Shown in pieces: positions 13,377-24,239 of a stretch of DNA of 64,000 bases. The stretch is from Varanus komodoensis (lineage: Eukaryota; Chordata; Lepidosauria; Squamata; Varanidae): NCBI RefSeq assembly GCF_004798865.1, contig NW_025336598.1:25889519-25953518 (forward strand). The letters are read 5' to 3'. The translations under genes and the position numbers were made by a program. The notes under the pieces are model-generated. The model was not told the DNA's origin, did not search any database, and was given only the letters and a program-made list of their open reading frames with translations. How positions within the stretch are numbered: position 1 is the first letter of the stretch; each line of letters begins with the position of its first letter.

Positions 13377-13379
13377 TTG

Positions 13380-14895
13380 TGTGCCTTAAGAATTTTGGAT
13401 GCTGTCGCTAATATTTTACAGAAAAACAATGTATTGGCATATTGGTCGTTATCCTAAAAATTATACAAGCTGATAAAGAAACATGGTCATTTGAATTTGA
13501 TTGGGATAGTGAATCAACTTCTGTCATAGAGGTTGGACTAGCCTAAGTTAGACTTTTAAATTTACAACATAGGAAGAAAGGCATTATTCTAAATTGTGGC
13601 TCACAGTTTTACAGCTAATCTACCTACAATCTATTTTCAACATAAGAAAAAAAAAAGTTAGAATAAAAGTTTTGAATAATGAATTAGCAAGTAGATGTAG
13701 TGAAAGAGTCAAAATGGAAAATTTAATAGAGACTAACTTAATTAGAATACTTACATAAGGACTTTCAAGTATCCATACCTTGACTATTAAATAAATCTGC
13801 CAGTGGAGTTAAAACTGCACATGTCTGATGTGGAAGAATTCTAATGATCCAGAGATCAGTCCTATACCATTGGAGTGATAACTGTTTTTGTGAAAGGATT
13901 TAGTCACTGTGATGAAAATGTGTTATACACTGATTGACAGGGGTAAATCTATGGGGCCTGGATGCTGAGGCATGCTGCACTTAAAGATGTTTGTTCCATT
14001 CATGTTTTGATTCAAACTAACTTTTCACTTCCTGAATCAATACATGAATCAAAATTAATATTCAATATTCTTACTTAGAGAAGTAGTATCAAAAAAGCAT
14101 TAAATTAAAAAAACTGCAAAAAAGTCTGTTAGGCAATGAGGCATACAAAATGTGTGTGTTAGGGGAAATGTTCATGAAACTATGTTCAAGTCAGACTTTT
14201 AAGGGAAACTTTTTAAAAATTAAAAACACATCACTTTGATGCAGAAGTAGAATGCGAAACAGAGAGAAACAAAAATTTGACCAGTTCCTCCATTCCTTGT
14301 CAGAACAAACCAGGAAAAAGGGCAGTTGGTTCAGGCATTGTAGCCCTCTCCATACAGAGTATGGGTCTGTTATTTACAAATATTTAAAGCTTACACAGCT
14401 TACATTCCTGTATACTTTTGAGATGGCTGTTTATGAGTTTTCAAGATCAAAGTCAGACTCAAGTCCAGTGCTGCTACAGTCTCCGTGAAAAATAGTCACT
14501 TATATTTACAAGTGCCTTCTTCTAGCGCCTTGCCCGCCCCCCACCCCCCAGTATAAACAGAAGTCTACTTTGCTAGATCTCTTGCAGGTTCAGCTCTTTC
14601 TTGCCCCTGTTCCCACTTTTGGCATCTTCATAGCTTCTCTGGAATTAAGTTTCTCAGTTTGCTCTCCACACTATCATTATCCACTTCCTGACAATTTACT
14701 CAACCCAGTTTCTGAGTTTATCTCACTACCATTTATCTCAGTACTGTTATTTCAGCCTTTTCTGAGATTTAAATCAAATCCAAATTGATGTTATGTTTAT
14801 TTGAACAGTAATAACAACCATCAATATGATAGTGTGCAGTTTTCCTTCTTTTAAAATATCCATTACAGTCTGTTCATGATTAACCATAGGCCTTA
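13380..14895. other. Unassigned AT-rich sequence
   Basis: No gene or classified repeat is seen. There is a C-rich run near 14535-14550. Reading frames at 14.25-14.8 kb are short and unremarkable. Confidence 0.55.
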
Positions 14896-14897
14896 CT

Positions 14898-15010
14898 TTA
14901 AGATGCAATCCTGTTCCTATTTAGACAGAAAAAAGTCAGCAGGCCCATGCTGAGTGGGCAATGTCAGCGGTTAGAGGACTTGCCCCCTTAGGGTACAATT
15001 CTATTGTGAT
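14898..15010. mobile_element. Short inverted-repeat element (GGGTGCAATCC family)
   Basis: The left end reads TTAAGATGCAATCCTGTT and continues TTTAGACAGAAAAAAG, matching the copies at 13.3 and 32.2 kb. The interior holds a GCAGGCCCATGCTGAG segment. The right end is not a clean inverse. A second left-end-like start, TTAGGGTACAATTCTAT, begins at 14988, so two decayed copies may abut. Confidence 0.5.
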
Positions 15011-15014
15011 GATT

Positions 15015-17855
15015 ACACTCATCCTATAGAGAATGGGAGAAGCAGCACAGAGGAAATTACCCCACCCCCATTCTCCCTTCCTGGAGATTTCACTAAATGG
15101 TTTTGCCAGAGGGGAGTGAAGGAGACCAGAAGAGGGTCAGAATAACCCATTTCCAACCCTCTCTTGTCTGCCTCCCTCCATACCATAGAGATGTCTTCTT
15201 GAGGACACATTCCTGACCCCACAAAAAAAGCTGTACTGTTCTTCCCCCACTGGCTACAAGAAGTAGGCAGTTAGAGCATGGAGTATCATCTCCAAAGTGT
15301 GATATAGGAGTCTGGAATATTCTCTTGTCCCTCAGATACTGCCAAGGGATTATGGGATTGTTTCTTAATCTACTTGTGAGTGAGGTAGAAATCTCTCCAT
15401 TATATTTTATAGCTGGGCAAATTAAAACAACATAGTTTCAAGAGTATTTTGAATTCCTTTGATAGAAATGGTGCCAACTGCTGTACCTGCAGAATTTTGA
15501 AACAAATTATCCAGTTTAGAGAACACTGTCAAAGACAGAAAGGCCCAGTCTTGGCATGCTAAACATGACAAGGATGAGAGGGGGAAACATGGATTTTTAT
15601 TTTCAAGAATAGTTTAATCACCAGCAATAGGGTGATCAACCCAGAACACATGGCACAGTCCCCTTTTATACCCTTGCGGATCAGGTAGCAACGGCATTTG
15701 AATTCTGGTGGTTCCACTCTTATCTGTGAGGCTGAGCTACCTGGAAGTCTGGGCTGGTGCCCTGGTGAGGGATTTCTCAATCCCTGCCTGCGTGACTTGG
15801 CTCTGGTTGCACTTATATTGATGGGACATTACCAGTCGGCTTAATCTCAGTGCTGACCAGCCATGTATGTAGCATACCAGGCTGAACACCATCATCCCAA
15901 TTTATAATGGGTTGCTGTTGTGCCAGAACATCTCACACCATCTGTCATCCTTCTCAACTATTGGGTTCCCCACTCCCACTCCCAATCCAAAATATGTTCT
16001 ATGGAAGTGGAAAGGCTTGCATGGAAGGTTTAGCAGTTGCATAAGTCTTCATGTTAAGACCTGGTTGTCCTCTATTGTCCCACATATTCTGCACAGAAGG
16101 GACTGTTGCATCTTTTCCAGCACTGGAGACCAAGTTTCCAATTAGCCCAGTTCAAGTCATTAAGAAAGATCCATTAGGAACTCATATTTCCATGCTTCAA
16201 GATCATTTTCCCCTAAAGATGCTCAGAAAAACCCAGGAATAAACAGGACTAAGAAATGAGCACTCAAGATGTACTTTAGGAAGGCCAGGCTCCAGGGAGA
16301 ATAAGCATCAAGGGTAAGTCTTAATGGGCATCATCACGGGCTACAAAAAGAGTCCCCTAGAATTGCCTCTTCTTGTCATCGCTGCAACCTTGCCTGCTGC
16401 CCTTTCACTGCGGCCCAGACAGTGAAAGAGGTGGTGAGCAGGAGTAGCTGCGGATGTTACTGGCTATTTGTTTGTTGGATCTCTGTATCTCAAGAAGGCA
16501 AGTGCTAGCAAAGATAAGAAGCAATAGCAGCTAGCAATAACAGTGGTGAGAATGTTCTCCTCGTGCAAGTACCAGCTAGCCATAACAGGGAGGGACTCAA
16601 TGAGGAAGGACTTCTGAAAATTTAGAGTCAGTAGCACTTAGCGTGGACTTTTTGAGAATCTTCTGAGAAGGTCCTAAAAATCAGAACCCTGACACATTTC
16701 TGATGGAAAGGCCATATTAGACTGATCTGTTGCGTACAAAAGAAATAAACATGAACTGCATGTCAAGTCTTCAGAAGAGCATTTTTCAAGTCAGCATAGA
16801 TCATTCAGGAAGGATATGATTTCTGTATGAAAGCTGCTGCTATGGAAATCTGTCTCAATTTATGACAATGTTCACTTGTGTTTGTAATGTGTGATTCTTT
16901 TTTCTGATCTTCTTTGGATTTATGATTTAATTTTCTTTGATTTACTTATAGTTTCTTTGAAAAATACTGCATATAATTTGTAAAAATAAAAAAGCAGGTC
17001 AGAGCTACTTACAACATGGGGTGGGAGAAATCCAAGTACCATTGCTTTCAAATAACTAAATTTAAAAGTTCCATCACTTTCAGTGAAATTATTTCCCAAT
17101 AACCAGATGCTAAACCACAATTTACAGCTTGGTGTTTGCTATTAGTACACTAAACTAAGTCCTATTTATTTTCAAACACACTTAAGGACACACAAGAAAT
17201 GGGGCATCATTGAAAGGCCTAATCACATAAAATTATTGGGCAAAACAGGGGTAGTAGTTATGCACTTAGAAACTTCAGAGTCTGGGCAGATAGTACATCC
17301 AACTACATGAAACTGACATATAGTCATTTATATCTAAATAGACAAAATTAAAAATAACTACAAGAATTTATTTAATAAATCCAAATATTTTCAAACAAAA
17401 TTAATGTTTTGATGTATTTGTGCCCTGTTTATGTGGGGTGGGTATCTACACTGGAGCCCCTTCTGCTTATGGAGGAGTAGAGTATATATGCAAAATTTAT
17501 TCCTCACAGTTGGGACACATGCGCATGAATGCATTGCAATTCCTACTGTGTTGAGCACAACAGTGTGTGTCACACACTAATCGGAGGAGCTGGAAAAAGG
17601 TTGAGTGCAGGGAGATGGTCCTTCAAGGATCATTTGTGCGTGTTGGACTATTCAAACAGAAAAAGAATGGACTCCTCTTTCTGCCCCCTCTCAAAAAATA
17701 ATGTAAAAAGAAAAAGAGTAAGAAGCTGCTCTCTTCCCACCTCCTCTGGGCTGGAGCCAGTGAGATCAGTACCCCATTCCCCTGTGCCCAAAACCAATTC
17801 CCAGGTAACAAATGTGGCCCTTTTCCCATCTTGATTTTTCCATGAATTAGCACCA
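15015..17855. other. Unassigned sequence
   Basis: No gene is supported. Somewhat GC-richer patches at about 15.55-15.85 kb and 16.26-16.60 kb may be old unclassified repeats. The second has a near-repeat of AGCTAGCxATAACAG at about 16531 and 16574. No splice-flanked exon or domain was recognised. Confidence 0.45.
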
Positions 17856-17920
17856 CAGACGTCAATGTGACTTACTTCTGAGTAAAGCCATTGAAGGTAA
17901 TGCGATTTATGTCTGACATA
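17856..17920. mobile_element. Partial inverted-repeat element (ACTTACTTCTGAGTA family)
   Basis: The segment GTCAATGTGACTTACTTCTG followed by AGTAAAGCCATTGAAGG matches the core of a dispersed reptile element. Its consensus core pairs CATTGAACTCAATGGG with ACTTACTTCTGAGTA. Only the middle survives and the terminal ATCCTA-type ends are not clear. Confidence 0.4.
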
Positions 17921-17924
17921 CTTT

Positions 17925-19545
17925 GGTTTGAAAAAGACATTGCAAGGTTTATTTTTCCAAAGAACATGGAGGGTAGGGGGAAGGGGGAAGGGGCACTGCA
18001 TTTGCACTCTGGTTCCTGGCTGAGAGAGAAATGGTGGAAAGGAGGAGGAGGATGTTTTTAAAAAGCCACTGAAGGCTCCCTGGAGTTGCTGGCATTCTGC
18101 TAAAACCCTGACTGGACATTTTCCCTTTCCCCCCGGCTCTCCAGCCCTTTGAAGCTACTCCTTTTGGTTCCAGAGCAACATAGCACACACTGATATAAAC
18201 AGTGGGGAAAAACCACAAGATTTTTAAAAAGTCCTCATAGGAATGGTCTGAAGAAATCTGGGATAAAATGGCAAAACAGCCCAAAGGGGACAGACTGGTG
18301 TGATCATCACGTGACACACCAGTGAATTAGATGTTGTCAATCCAGTAAAAGTGCAAAGCACAGATCATTCCTTCCAGTGGTTTCTGAAACAAAGCAGGCA
18401 GGAGGGATTTTTCCCCCTAAGCTTAATTGCCATGCCAGAGAAGGGTGTGTGTATACAACATGTGGAACTCAGCTAAAATTCCCCATGAAAATTGTTCCCA
18501 GTAAGCTGAGAGAAAACATCTTCCATTGATATGAAAAGAGAGTCAGGGCTTTGGAAAACAGATCTAGGGTTAGTCCATGAGACCAAGCCTAGCAACACCC
18601 ATGGCAGAAATGGCCTGCATCTAAAGCAGTTTACTAATACAGCTACAGTCGGTATTTTAATTAATTCCCATTTTCAGTCTTTCTCTGCTCCCAGTTCAGT
18701 ATACATAGAATGTAGCCTCAAATGCTGCTATTCCCTTTGAGGACCTTCAGAAATGCTTCCAACAATAATTCATTTGTTTTATTGTCGTGGTTTCAATGGT
18801 AGGGGCCAAAGCATTTTGAAGTGTTTGGCACTGTAAGGGTCTTTGTTATTGCTGGCATAATTAAATTCTAGGTTTACTAAATTATATTATAAAGAAGTAG
18901 CTGCACCTCCTTACCAGTGGGAGTAATTTGCCCTACAGAAATCTGTTATAGCATTTAAATGAAATTGTTAATCAGGGACTATTTACATCTGCACCTGCTC
19001 TCATTTGTTACATTAGACTGTGTAATCTCGGTCAGGTATTTTTTTTTTTTTAATTTTGCAGATTCAACCCACTAATACAAGAGAAGCATAGTTAAAATAG
19101 AATTCCCATCTGCTGAATCACCCTGAGCTTCCAGTGGAGAACAGGGCTGGAATGGGCAGCAAGAGAAACACCACCATTTTTAACTGCTCTGAATGGTTGC
19201 TTAGTTGGTGTCTGACATGGGAGTATGAAGCTCGCCAAGATTATTCCTTCATGCTCCTTGCCATGATTAATTACACTGAGGTCAAGCTGTGGCAGAGAAA
19301 ACCAGTGACAAAAGCAAACCAAGTGGACAATTGCATCATTAAAGAAGAAAAATGCTGAGAACATATGTAGGCTGCTCCTCTCATTATGTTTGAAAGATGC
19401 AGGCTTTATTTTAACAGCCACACTTGTGTACAAAGAGATCTGTAAATTCATTCATCCATCTTGATGGGGAAACCCACACAATCCCTGGAGCCATCTCAAG
19501 ATATTTTTATTCATGTCAAGGACAATTGTTCCGTGGCATTGTTAT
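17925..19545. other. Unassigned sequence
   Basis: No gene is supported. A T11 run lies near 19039. The interval 18840-19340 lacks recognisable repeats and has several ATTAA/TAAT motifs. It is noted separately as a candidate conserved non-coding block. Confidence 0.5.
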
Positions 19546-19549
19546 GAAA

Positions 19550-19665
19550 GTTGTTGTTGCGTGCCGTCAAGTCATCCCTGACTTATGGCAACCCTGTAAA
19601 TCAAAGTTCTCCAAAATGTCCTGTCCTTGACAGTCCAGCTCAGCTCCGGTATGAAGGCTGAGGGC
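19550..19665 (-). mobile_element. Bov-B LINE 3' region, or SINE sharing its tail
   Basis: The plus strand reads GTTGTTGTTGCGTGCCGTCA, then ATCCCTGACTTATGGCAACC, then CTCCAAAATGTCCTGTCCTTGA. This is the reverse complement of the Bov-B/RTE 3' tail (GGTCGCCATAAGTCGGAxxCGACTTGACGGCAC plus an AAC repeat). The element therefore lies on the minus strand with its tail at about 19550. Squamate SINEs such as Sauria SINE borrow the same tail, so the class cannot be settled. The CTCCAAAATGTCC stretch favours a longer Bov-B-type region. Confidence 0.75.
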
Positions 19666-19669
19666 TGTT

Positions 19670-21035
19670 GTTGTTATTGTTGGCAAAGTCGGCAATGGGC
19701 AATGCATTATTGTTCATTGTGACTTAAATTGTCTTATTAGAAGAAGAGTGCAGCTCTTCTAGTCTCCTCAGGATGTGTCTTGTGCAGTCCTCATATGCTA
19801 CTCCATGCTTCCAGTCCACAAGCATTTTCTGCAGACCAGCACAAACTGTGTCCCCCTGAGTGAAATGCAACCCACCAACCTTGTTTTATGTTTTTGAGGT
19901 TGTTCAGACCTCTTGCAGCCCAAAGCAGGCATGAAATATTGGAGGCTTATTGAACCATGATTGGAGGGTCCTGTTCACTTGATGTGTTACTGGTTCTGCA
20001 TGTCTCTTTCTCAGAAATCAACACCGTTACACTGTATTGGTCACATTACATTTTCATACATTTTCATTAAGCTTCCGTGCTCCACTTGCAAGTGCATTAA
20101 TACGTTTTCGAAAGCAAAATAGCAAGCATCCCTCATCTGAAATACGTCCGAATGGTTATCTTTCCTATAATAATAATAAGAAAAAATAAACAACATCATC
20201 AAACACTTCAAAGTCTACCAAACTAAATCCAGAACTCTTGTGAGAGAACTTGGACTGCAACAGGATGTCAAATTCTGGGACATAAATTCTGTTCCTCACT
20301 TCCACCAGCCATCGATCTCTTTATAGATGTCAATAGGAGACGAATCAAATACCTTTTATCATAAAAGCTTTTTACAGCTCAGCCTTCCCCCTCTTTTACA
20401 CAAAGAGTGTAACGAGACTGTTTTCCTTAACAGGGGGATGGTTTTACAACACGTATGTATGAGAGTGCCAGGCACAAAGCAGAGAATATAGCCAGATGAC
20501 AAAGTAAAAATAACAATGTATTCCATGATCGATAGGGTTTTATGAGTATTATCTGTCTTACTCCTATTGACTGCATGTCTCTGGGAGACAGTTTTACTGC
20601 ATCACTAGTTTTGAGATCTCAAAATGAATGACACCAACCAGTTCTATAATGCATAATCAATCCTAGTCAGTCAGCCCTAGACTGGGTGGCTTATTTAGTG
20701 ATTTTGTTTAACAGGACTGAGAAGGGAGTTGGAGTTTGCATCTATAAAAAGAGAGTTCACACAGACGTGAACACACACACATGAAATTTGATTCTTCCCT
20801 CCCTCCATTTTTAATGAAACAACGCAAAACCACAGTCAAACAAATAAAAACAGATGGATAACATGGTCCCAGATCACCCATTTGCCATTCTGATGATCTC
20901 CTAGGGATGGGCTGGCAGCCAGACTCCACACGCCACCCATGTATACACGATCATAACCACTGGCCACATGCATAACCATGATCCTTTCTCTATTAAGAAC
21001 AGGCAAGAGGGTTGTACGAATTGGACAAGCTCTTA
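19670..21035. other. Unassigned sequence
   Basis: No gene is supported. A short AATAAT run near 20168 is the only simple repeat. Sequence composition rises toward higher GC from about 20.9 kb. Confidence 0.5.
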
Positions 21036-21039
21036 TTCA

Positions 21040-22092
21040 TTAGCACATCCAGGATTTATATGGAGCTGCCTTTTCTCCTGTACAACACCAGTGGTGAAAG
21101 AAAAGGCAGGGGTGGCTTTTCTGTGAAGTAGGATAAAGTCCTCGTCTCATGCAATAGATCTGGAAGTGTGGCAGTTCCTTCTCCGGAATGGTGCTCCACA
21201 AAGCTATGTTGTCTTTTCCTGCAGCCAGGGCGACAGACATACTCTCGGGAGTGCCAACTGCCAGATGCTTTGCACTGAGGAACTTTCAGAGTGCAGCATC
21301 AAGCAGTTTGACTTCCTGGAGAGCCTCAAAGTGTTGCTCCCCAAAGTCTGTGAGGAGTAAGGCATTGGTGGAGACGTGGCTTTGGAGGTTGCCTGTGCTG
21401 ACATGGCACAAGCAATCTGAAGGCAGCCTTCTTGCCTTGCTTTGCTTAGAGAAGGGGCAACTCCTGGTGAAGCACTGAAGAAGAGCCATGTGGCACATCA
21501 TGGAGGGAAGAGAGGCGATGCTGGTAGCTGCCAGTACTGCCAGTCTGGTTGGGGGAGGGGGGAAGTGGTGTATATTGGACAGCAGTATGTTGGACAGCAG
21601 AGGAGAACTGTTGAGCTTCCACCATAACGCATGGTCAGGGGATGGGGCAGAGGAGAGAGTGTGGCTGCAGGGGAAATAAAGGAGCAGTTGGACAGGTGCC
21701 AGTTCAGTTCTCATGACATAGTTGCCAATGGGAGAAGTGTGAGTGGCTACGTTGTTGCAATCATCACTGGTGAAGACAAGGGAGGAAAGCTGGTTACTGC
21801 CACCATCACGGAAGAAAAGGGAGGATGAGGAGGGTGGAGACCTGCCCGGGCACTGCCAATGCCAATGCCATGGCTGGTGAGGAGGGGCAAAGGGAAAGGT
21901 AGAAAGGAAATGGGGGGCAAATGATGCTGTTTTTGCTGTCAGAAGGATGGGATGAGAAAGGGCACAGCCTGCATCATTGCTGATGTCCTGGCCTGGGGCA
22001 GGGAGAAAAAGGAGGATGGTGGGGTGAGTTTCTGCCCAGGTAGGTGGGAAGGTTTGAACCTGTCCTGGAACAAAGGAATTCCAAAGGGCATA
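21040..22092 (-). other. Unusually long minus-strand open frame in a GC-rich block
   Basis: One minus-strand frame is free of stops from 22092 down to 21289 (268 codons). It meets one TGA at 21286-21288 and stays open to a TAA at 21040-21042. In total about 349 codons carry a single interruption. The first methionine is at 21712-21714, so most of the open part has no nearby start. The product is rich in Pro, Ser, Leu and His, with no signal peptide or domain that I recognise. The plus strand is GGA/GAG-rich, which lowers stop frequency on the minus strand. It may therefore be compositional, a decayed gene copy, or part of an unclassified element. It directly precedes a Bov-B insertion. Confidence 0.3.
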
Positions 22093-22269
22093 TTACTTGT
22101 TCTTCTTTTTTTGGCAACATATACACCAGCTATATCTAAATCCTAACAAAACTATGTCCATGAATATGGAAACTAAAACAATGGCTGGAAATGTTGGATA
22201 TATATATTCCAATTCCCTCCCACCCACCCCCAAAAAAGAGATGCAAACGTGTGCAGCATTCATTGGGTC

Positions 22270-22998
22270 ACTGCAATGAACTCCCAAGCAAATAAAGTGA
22301 TGCTCAAAGAATACTGTTCTGTATAGAGCAAGAAATACTGAAGATTCACATTGGATTCCAAAAAGGAAGAGGCACTAAGATCATATTACAAATATCCATT
22401 GGCTACTGGAGCTCACCAAAGAATTTCAGAAAAACATCAGTCTATGCTTCAGAGATTACTGCAAAACTGCCTCAGCACTTGCTTGTCCTGATTCTTAACC
22501 TGTATCATAGACAAGAAGCTACCATTAGGACAGAATATGGAGAAACAGAATGGTTTCCTGTAGGCAGAAGTATCAGACAAGGATGTATCTCCCTATCTGC
22601 TCAATCTATATGCAGGATATATCATAAGAAAAGTTGGATTAGAGTCAGAGGAAGGAGTGAAAATTTCTTGGAAGAAACTTCCTTAATTTAAGGTTTGCAG
22701 TTTCCATACTACTGCCAGAATACAGCAACGACTTGAAATGACTCCTGATAACAGTGAAGGAAGGAAGTACAAAAGCAGGATGGCAGCCAAATATTTAGAA
22801 AAGAAAAATCATGTCCACAGAAGAAAGGGAAAATTGAAGGCAGAAGACAAAAGAGAAGAACAAATGTGATATGGCTTGAATCCATAAAGGAAGCCACAGC
22901 CATGAACTTGGAAGAGCTGAATGGAGCTGACATTTTGGAAGACTTTCATTCAGAGGGTTGCCATAAGTTGGAGATAACTTAAAGACACATAAACAGCA
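22270..22998 (+). mobile_element. Bov-B (RTE clade) LINE, truncated and internally deleted
   Basis: The conceptual translation holds recognisable Bov-B reverse-transcriptase blocks. GFQKGRGTR-like sequence lies at about 22350-22380. LNLYHRQEATIRTEYGETEW and then FPVGRSIRQGC at 22490-22600 match LxNLYxGQEATVRTxHGTTDWFxIGKGVRQGC. AATTTAAGGTTTGCAG at 22685-22700 corresponds to NLRFADDT, but the bases for the Asp-Asp pair are missing. The segment for AFDCVDHxKLW is deleted. Beyond 22760 the sequence jumps to the 3' region and ends in GGTTGCCATAAGTTGGAGAT and the tail. Only about 0.73 kb of a roughly 3-kb element remains and it is inactive. Confidence 0.88.
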
Positions 22999-23025
22999 AA
23001 AATATACCGACTCTTAGGGCTTTTA

Positions 23026-23067
23026 TTCATCCATCCATCCATCCATTCATCAATTCATTCATTCATA
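23026..23067. repeat. (ATCC)n/(ATTC)n microsatellite
   Basis: Tandem ATCC units shift to ATTC units. The run lies about 30 bases after the Bov-B tail, so it may have grown from the element's terminal repeat. Confidence 0.9.
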
Positions 23068-23431
23068 TAATACTAAATTTGTAAGGCTCTTAACATTGTC
23101 CTATCAGCATGTATTACAGCTTTGACATCAGTGGTTTTTCTATTCCATATTATATTTCTATGGACGCCAAGGAAAAGAGTGTGATCCAAGAAGTGTGTGG
23201 ACTGGCTACATGGTCCATGCCAGATTATCAGAAATCATGAGAGATCATGTCATGTCAAATCTATTAATTACCTTTCCTATTTAAGCAAAGCAAAATCAAG
23301 ATTGCCTGACTGGCATGGCTCTCAACCCAAGACCCTGGGTGGAAAACTTTGGGAAGAAACTTAGAAGAATCCAAAGAATCCTCATCATTCTTTGGGGAAA
23401 GCCACGGCAGATTAATCAGATTCAAACCACA

Positions 23432-23514
23432 TTAAGGGTGCATTCCTAAATATGTTGAGTGAGAACGAAATATCCCACAACTTTGTTGTGTCATGCTGAG
23501 GACAGCACCCTTAA
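23432..23514. mobile_element. TTAA-bounded inverted-repeat element
   Basis: A perfect 14-bp inverted repeat, CACATTAAGGGTGC at 23428-23441 and its inverse at 23505-23518, encloses 63 bases. TTAA lies inside both ends. The terminal GGGTGC matches the GGGTGCAATCC family, but the interior does not match the longer copies. It has no coding capacity. Confidence 0.6.
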
Positions 23515-23556
23515 TGTGCAATTTAGACTTAAGCTGACAGTCCTAGGCTCTTGCAC

Positions 23557-23680
23557 CAGAGTGGGGAACCAGTGGCCCTCTGGAGCTTTGGGCTACAGCT
23601 CTCATCTTCACCAGCCACCAGGGAGTACGGTGCCAAACTCCAAGAACATCTGAATGGCCACAGATTTCTCATTCTTTCCA
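23557..23680. mobile_element. hAT-like foldback (non-autonomous DNA transposon)
   Basis: The left arm reads CAGAGTGGGGAACCAGTGGC, then CCTCTGG and CTACAGCTCTCATC. The right arm carries the decayed inverse: GGGAGTACGG, CCAAACTCCAAGAACATCTG and GGCCACAG. This is the widespread reptile element that begins CAGGGGTGGGGAACCTGTGG and folds back on itself. No clean target duplication is seen for this copy. Confidence 0.65.
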
Positions 23681-24124
23681 CAGCAGAACAGACTGAACTT
23701 TTAGGACAACAACAGATGACTGTTGCATAATATAACAATAATCCAACTTTCTCCTGTAGTCACTTAAGTGTATAACAAGTCCGTGACCGTTTATAGCTTG
23801 GTATATATTATATTTCCCACAGATAATTAGAATAGTAAATTAATTTCTTAAATGTCAAATTGGACATCTAGGCAATGCAAGTAAAATTTAGCAGTGTTTA
23901 TTGACCAACTGTGCTTCACAGTTTAGGGGAATTTTTTCTTTTGTTTTTTGCAGATTTGTTCTATTAAATACAATTGCAATTACAGGTTACATCAAATGGA
24001 TTGTGATATTTAGCAACAAAAGTAGTGAACAAAAAGTTACAATGTAAAACCAAACTGTGTCACTCAGTGAGGCTACTTTGAGTAGCATACACTGCATTTC
24101 AGAAGTGATTTGAAACTTCTTCGG

Positions 24125-24236
24125 TTAAGGATATAATCCTATGAATGTTTAGAAAGGCCTGAAATTCTCAGCATGCCCTTGTCTTTTTTAAATAGGCCTT
24201 TTTCCTGTCTAAGCTTTCATAGAACTGCACCCATAA
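24125..24236. mobile_element. TTAA-bounded inverted-repeat element (GGGTGCAATCC family)
   Basis: The left end reads TTAAGGATATAATCCTATGA and then TGTTTAGAAAGGCCT. The right half reads AGGCCTTTTTCCTGTCTAAG, then CTTTCATAGAACTGCACCCATAA. The arms pair over about 35 bases with several mismatches. An ATTCTCAGCATGCC segment sits between them, as in related copies. Its length of 112 bp and lack of coding fit a miniature DNA transposon. Confidence 0.65.
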
Positions 24237-24239
24237 TGT

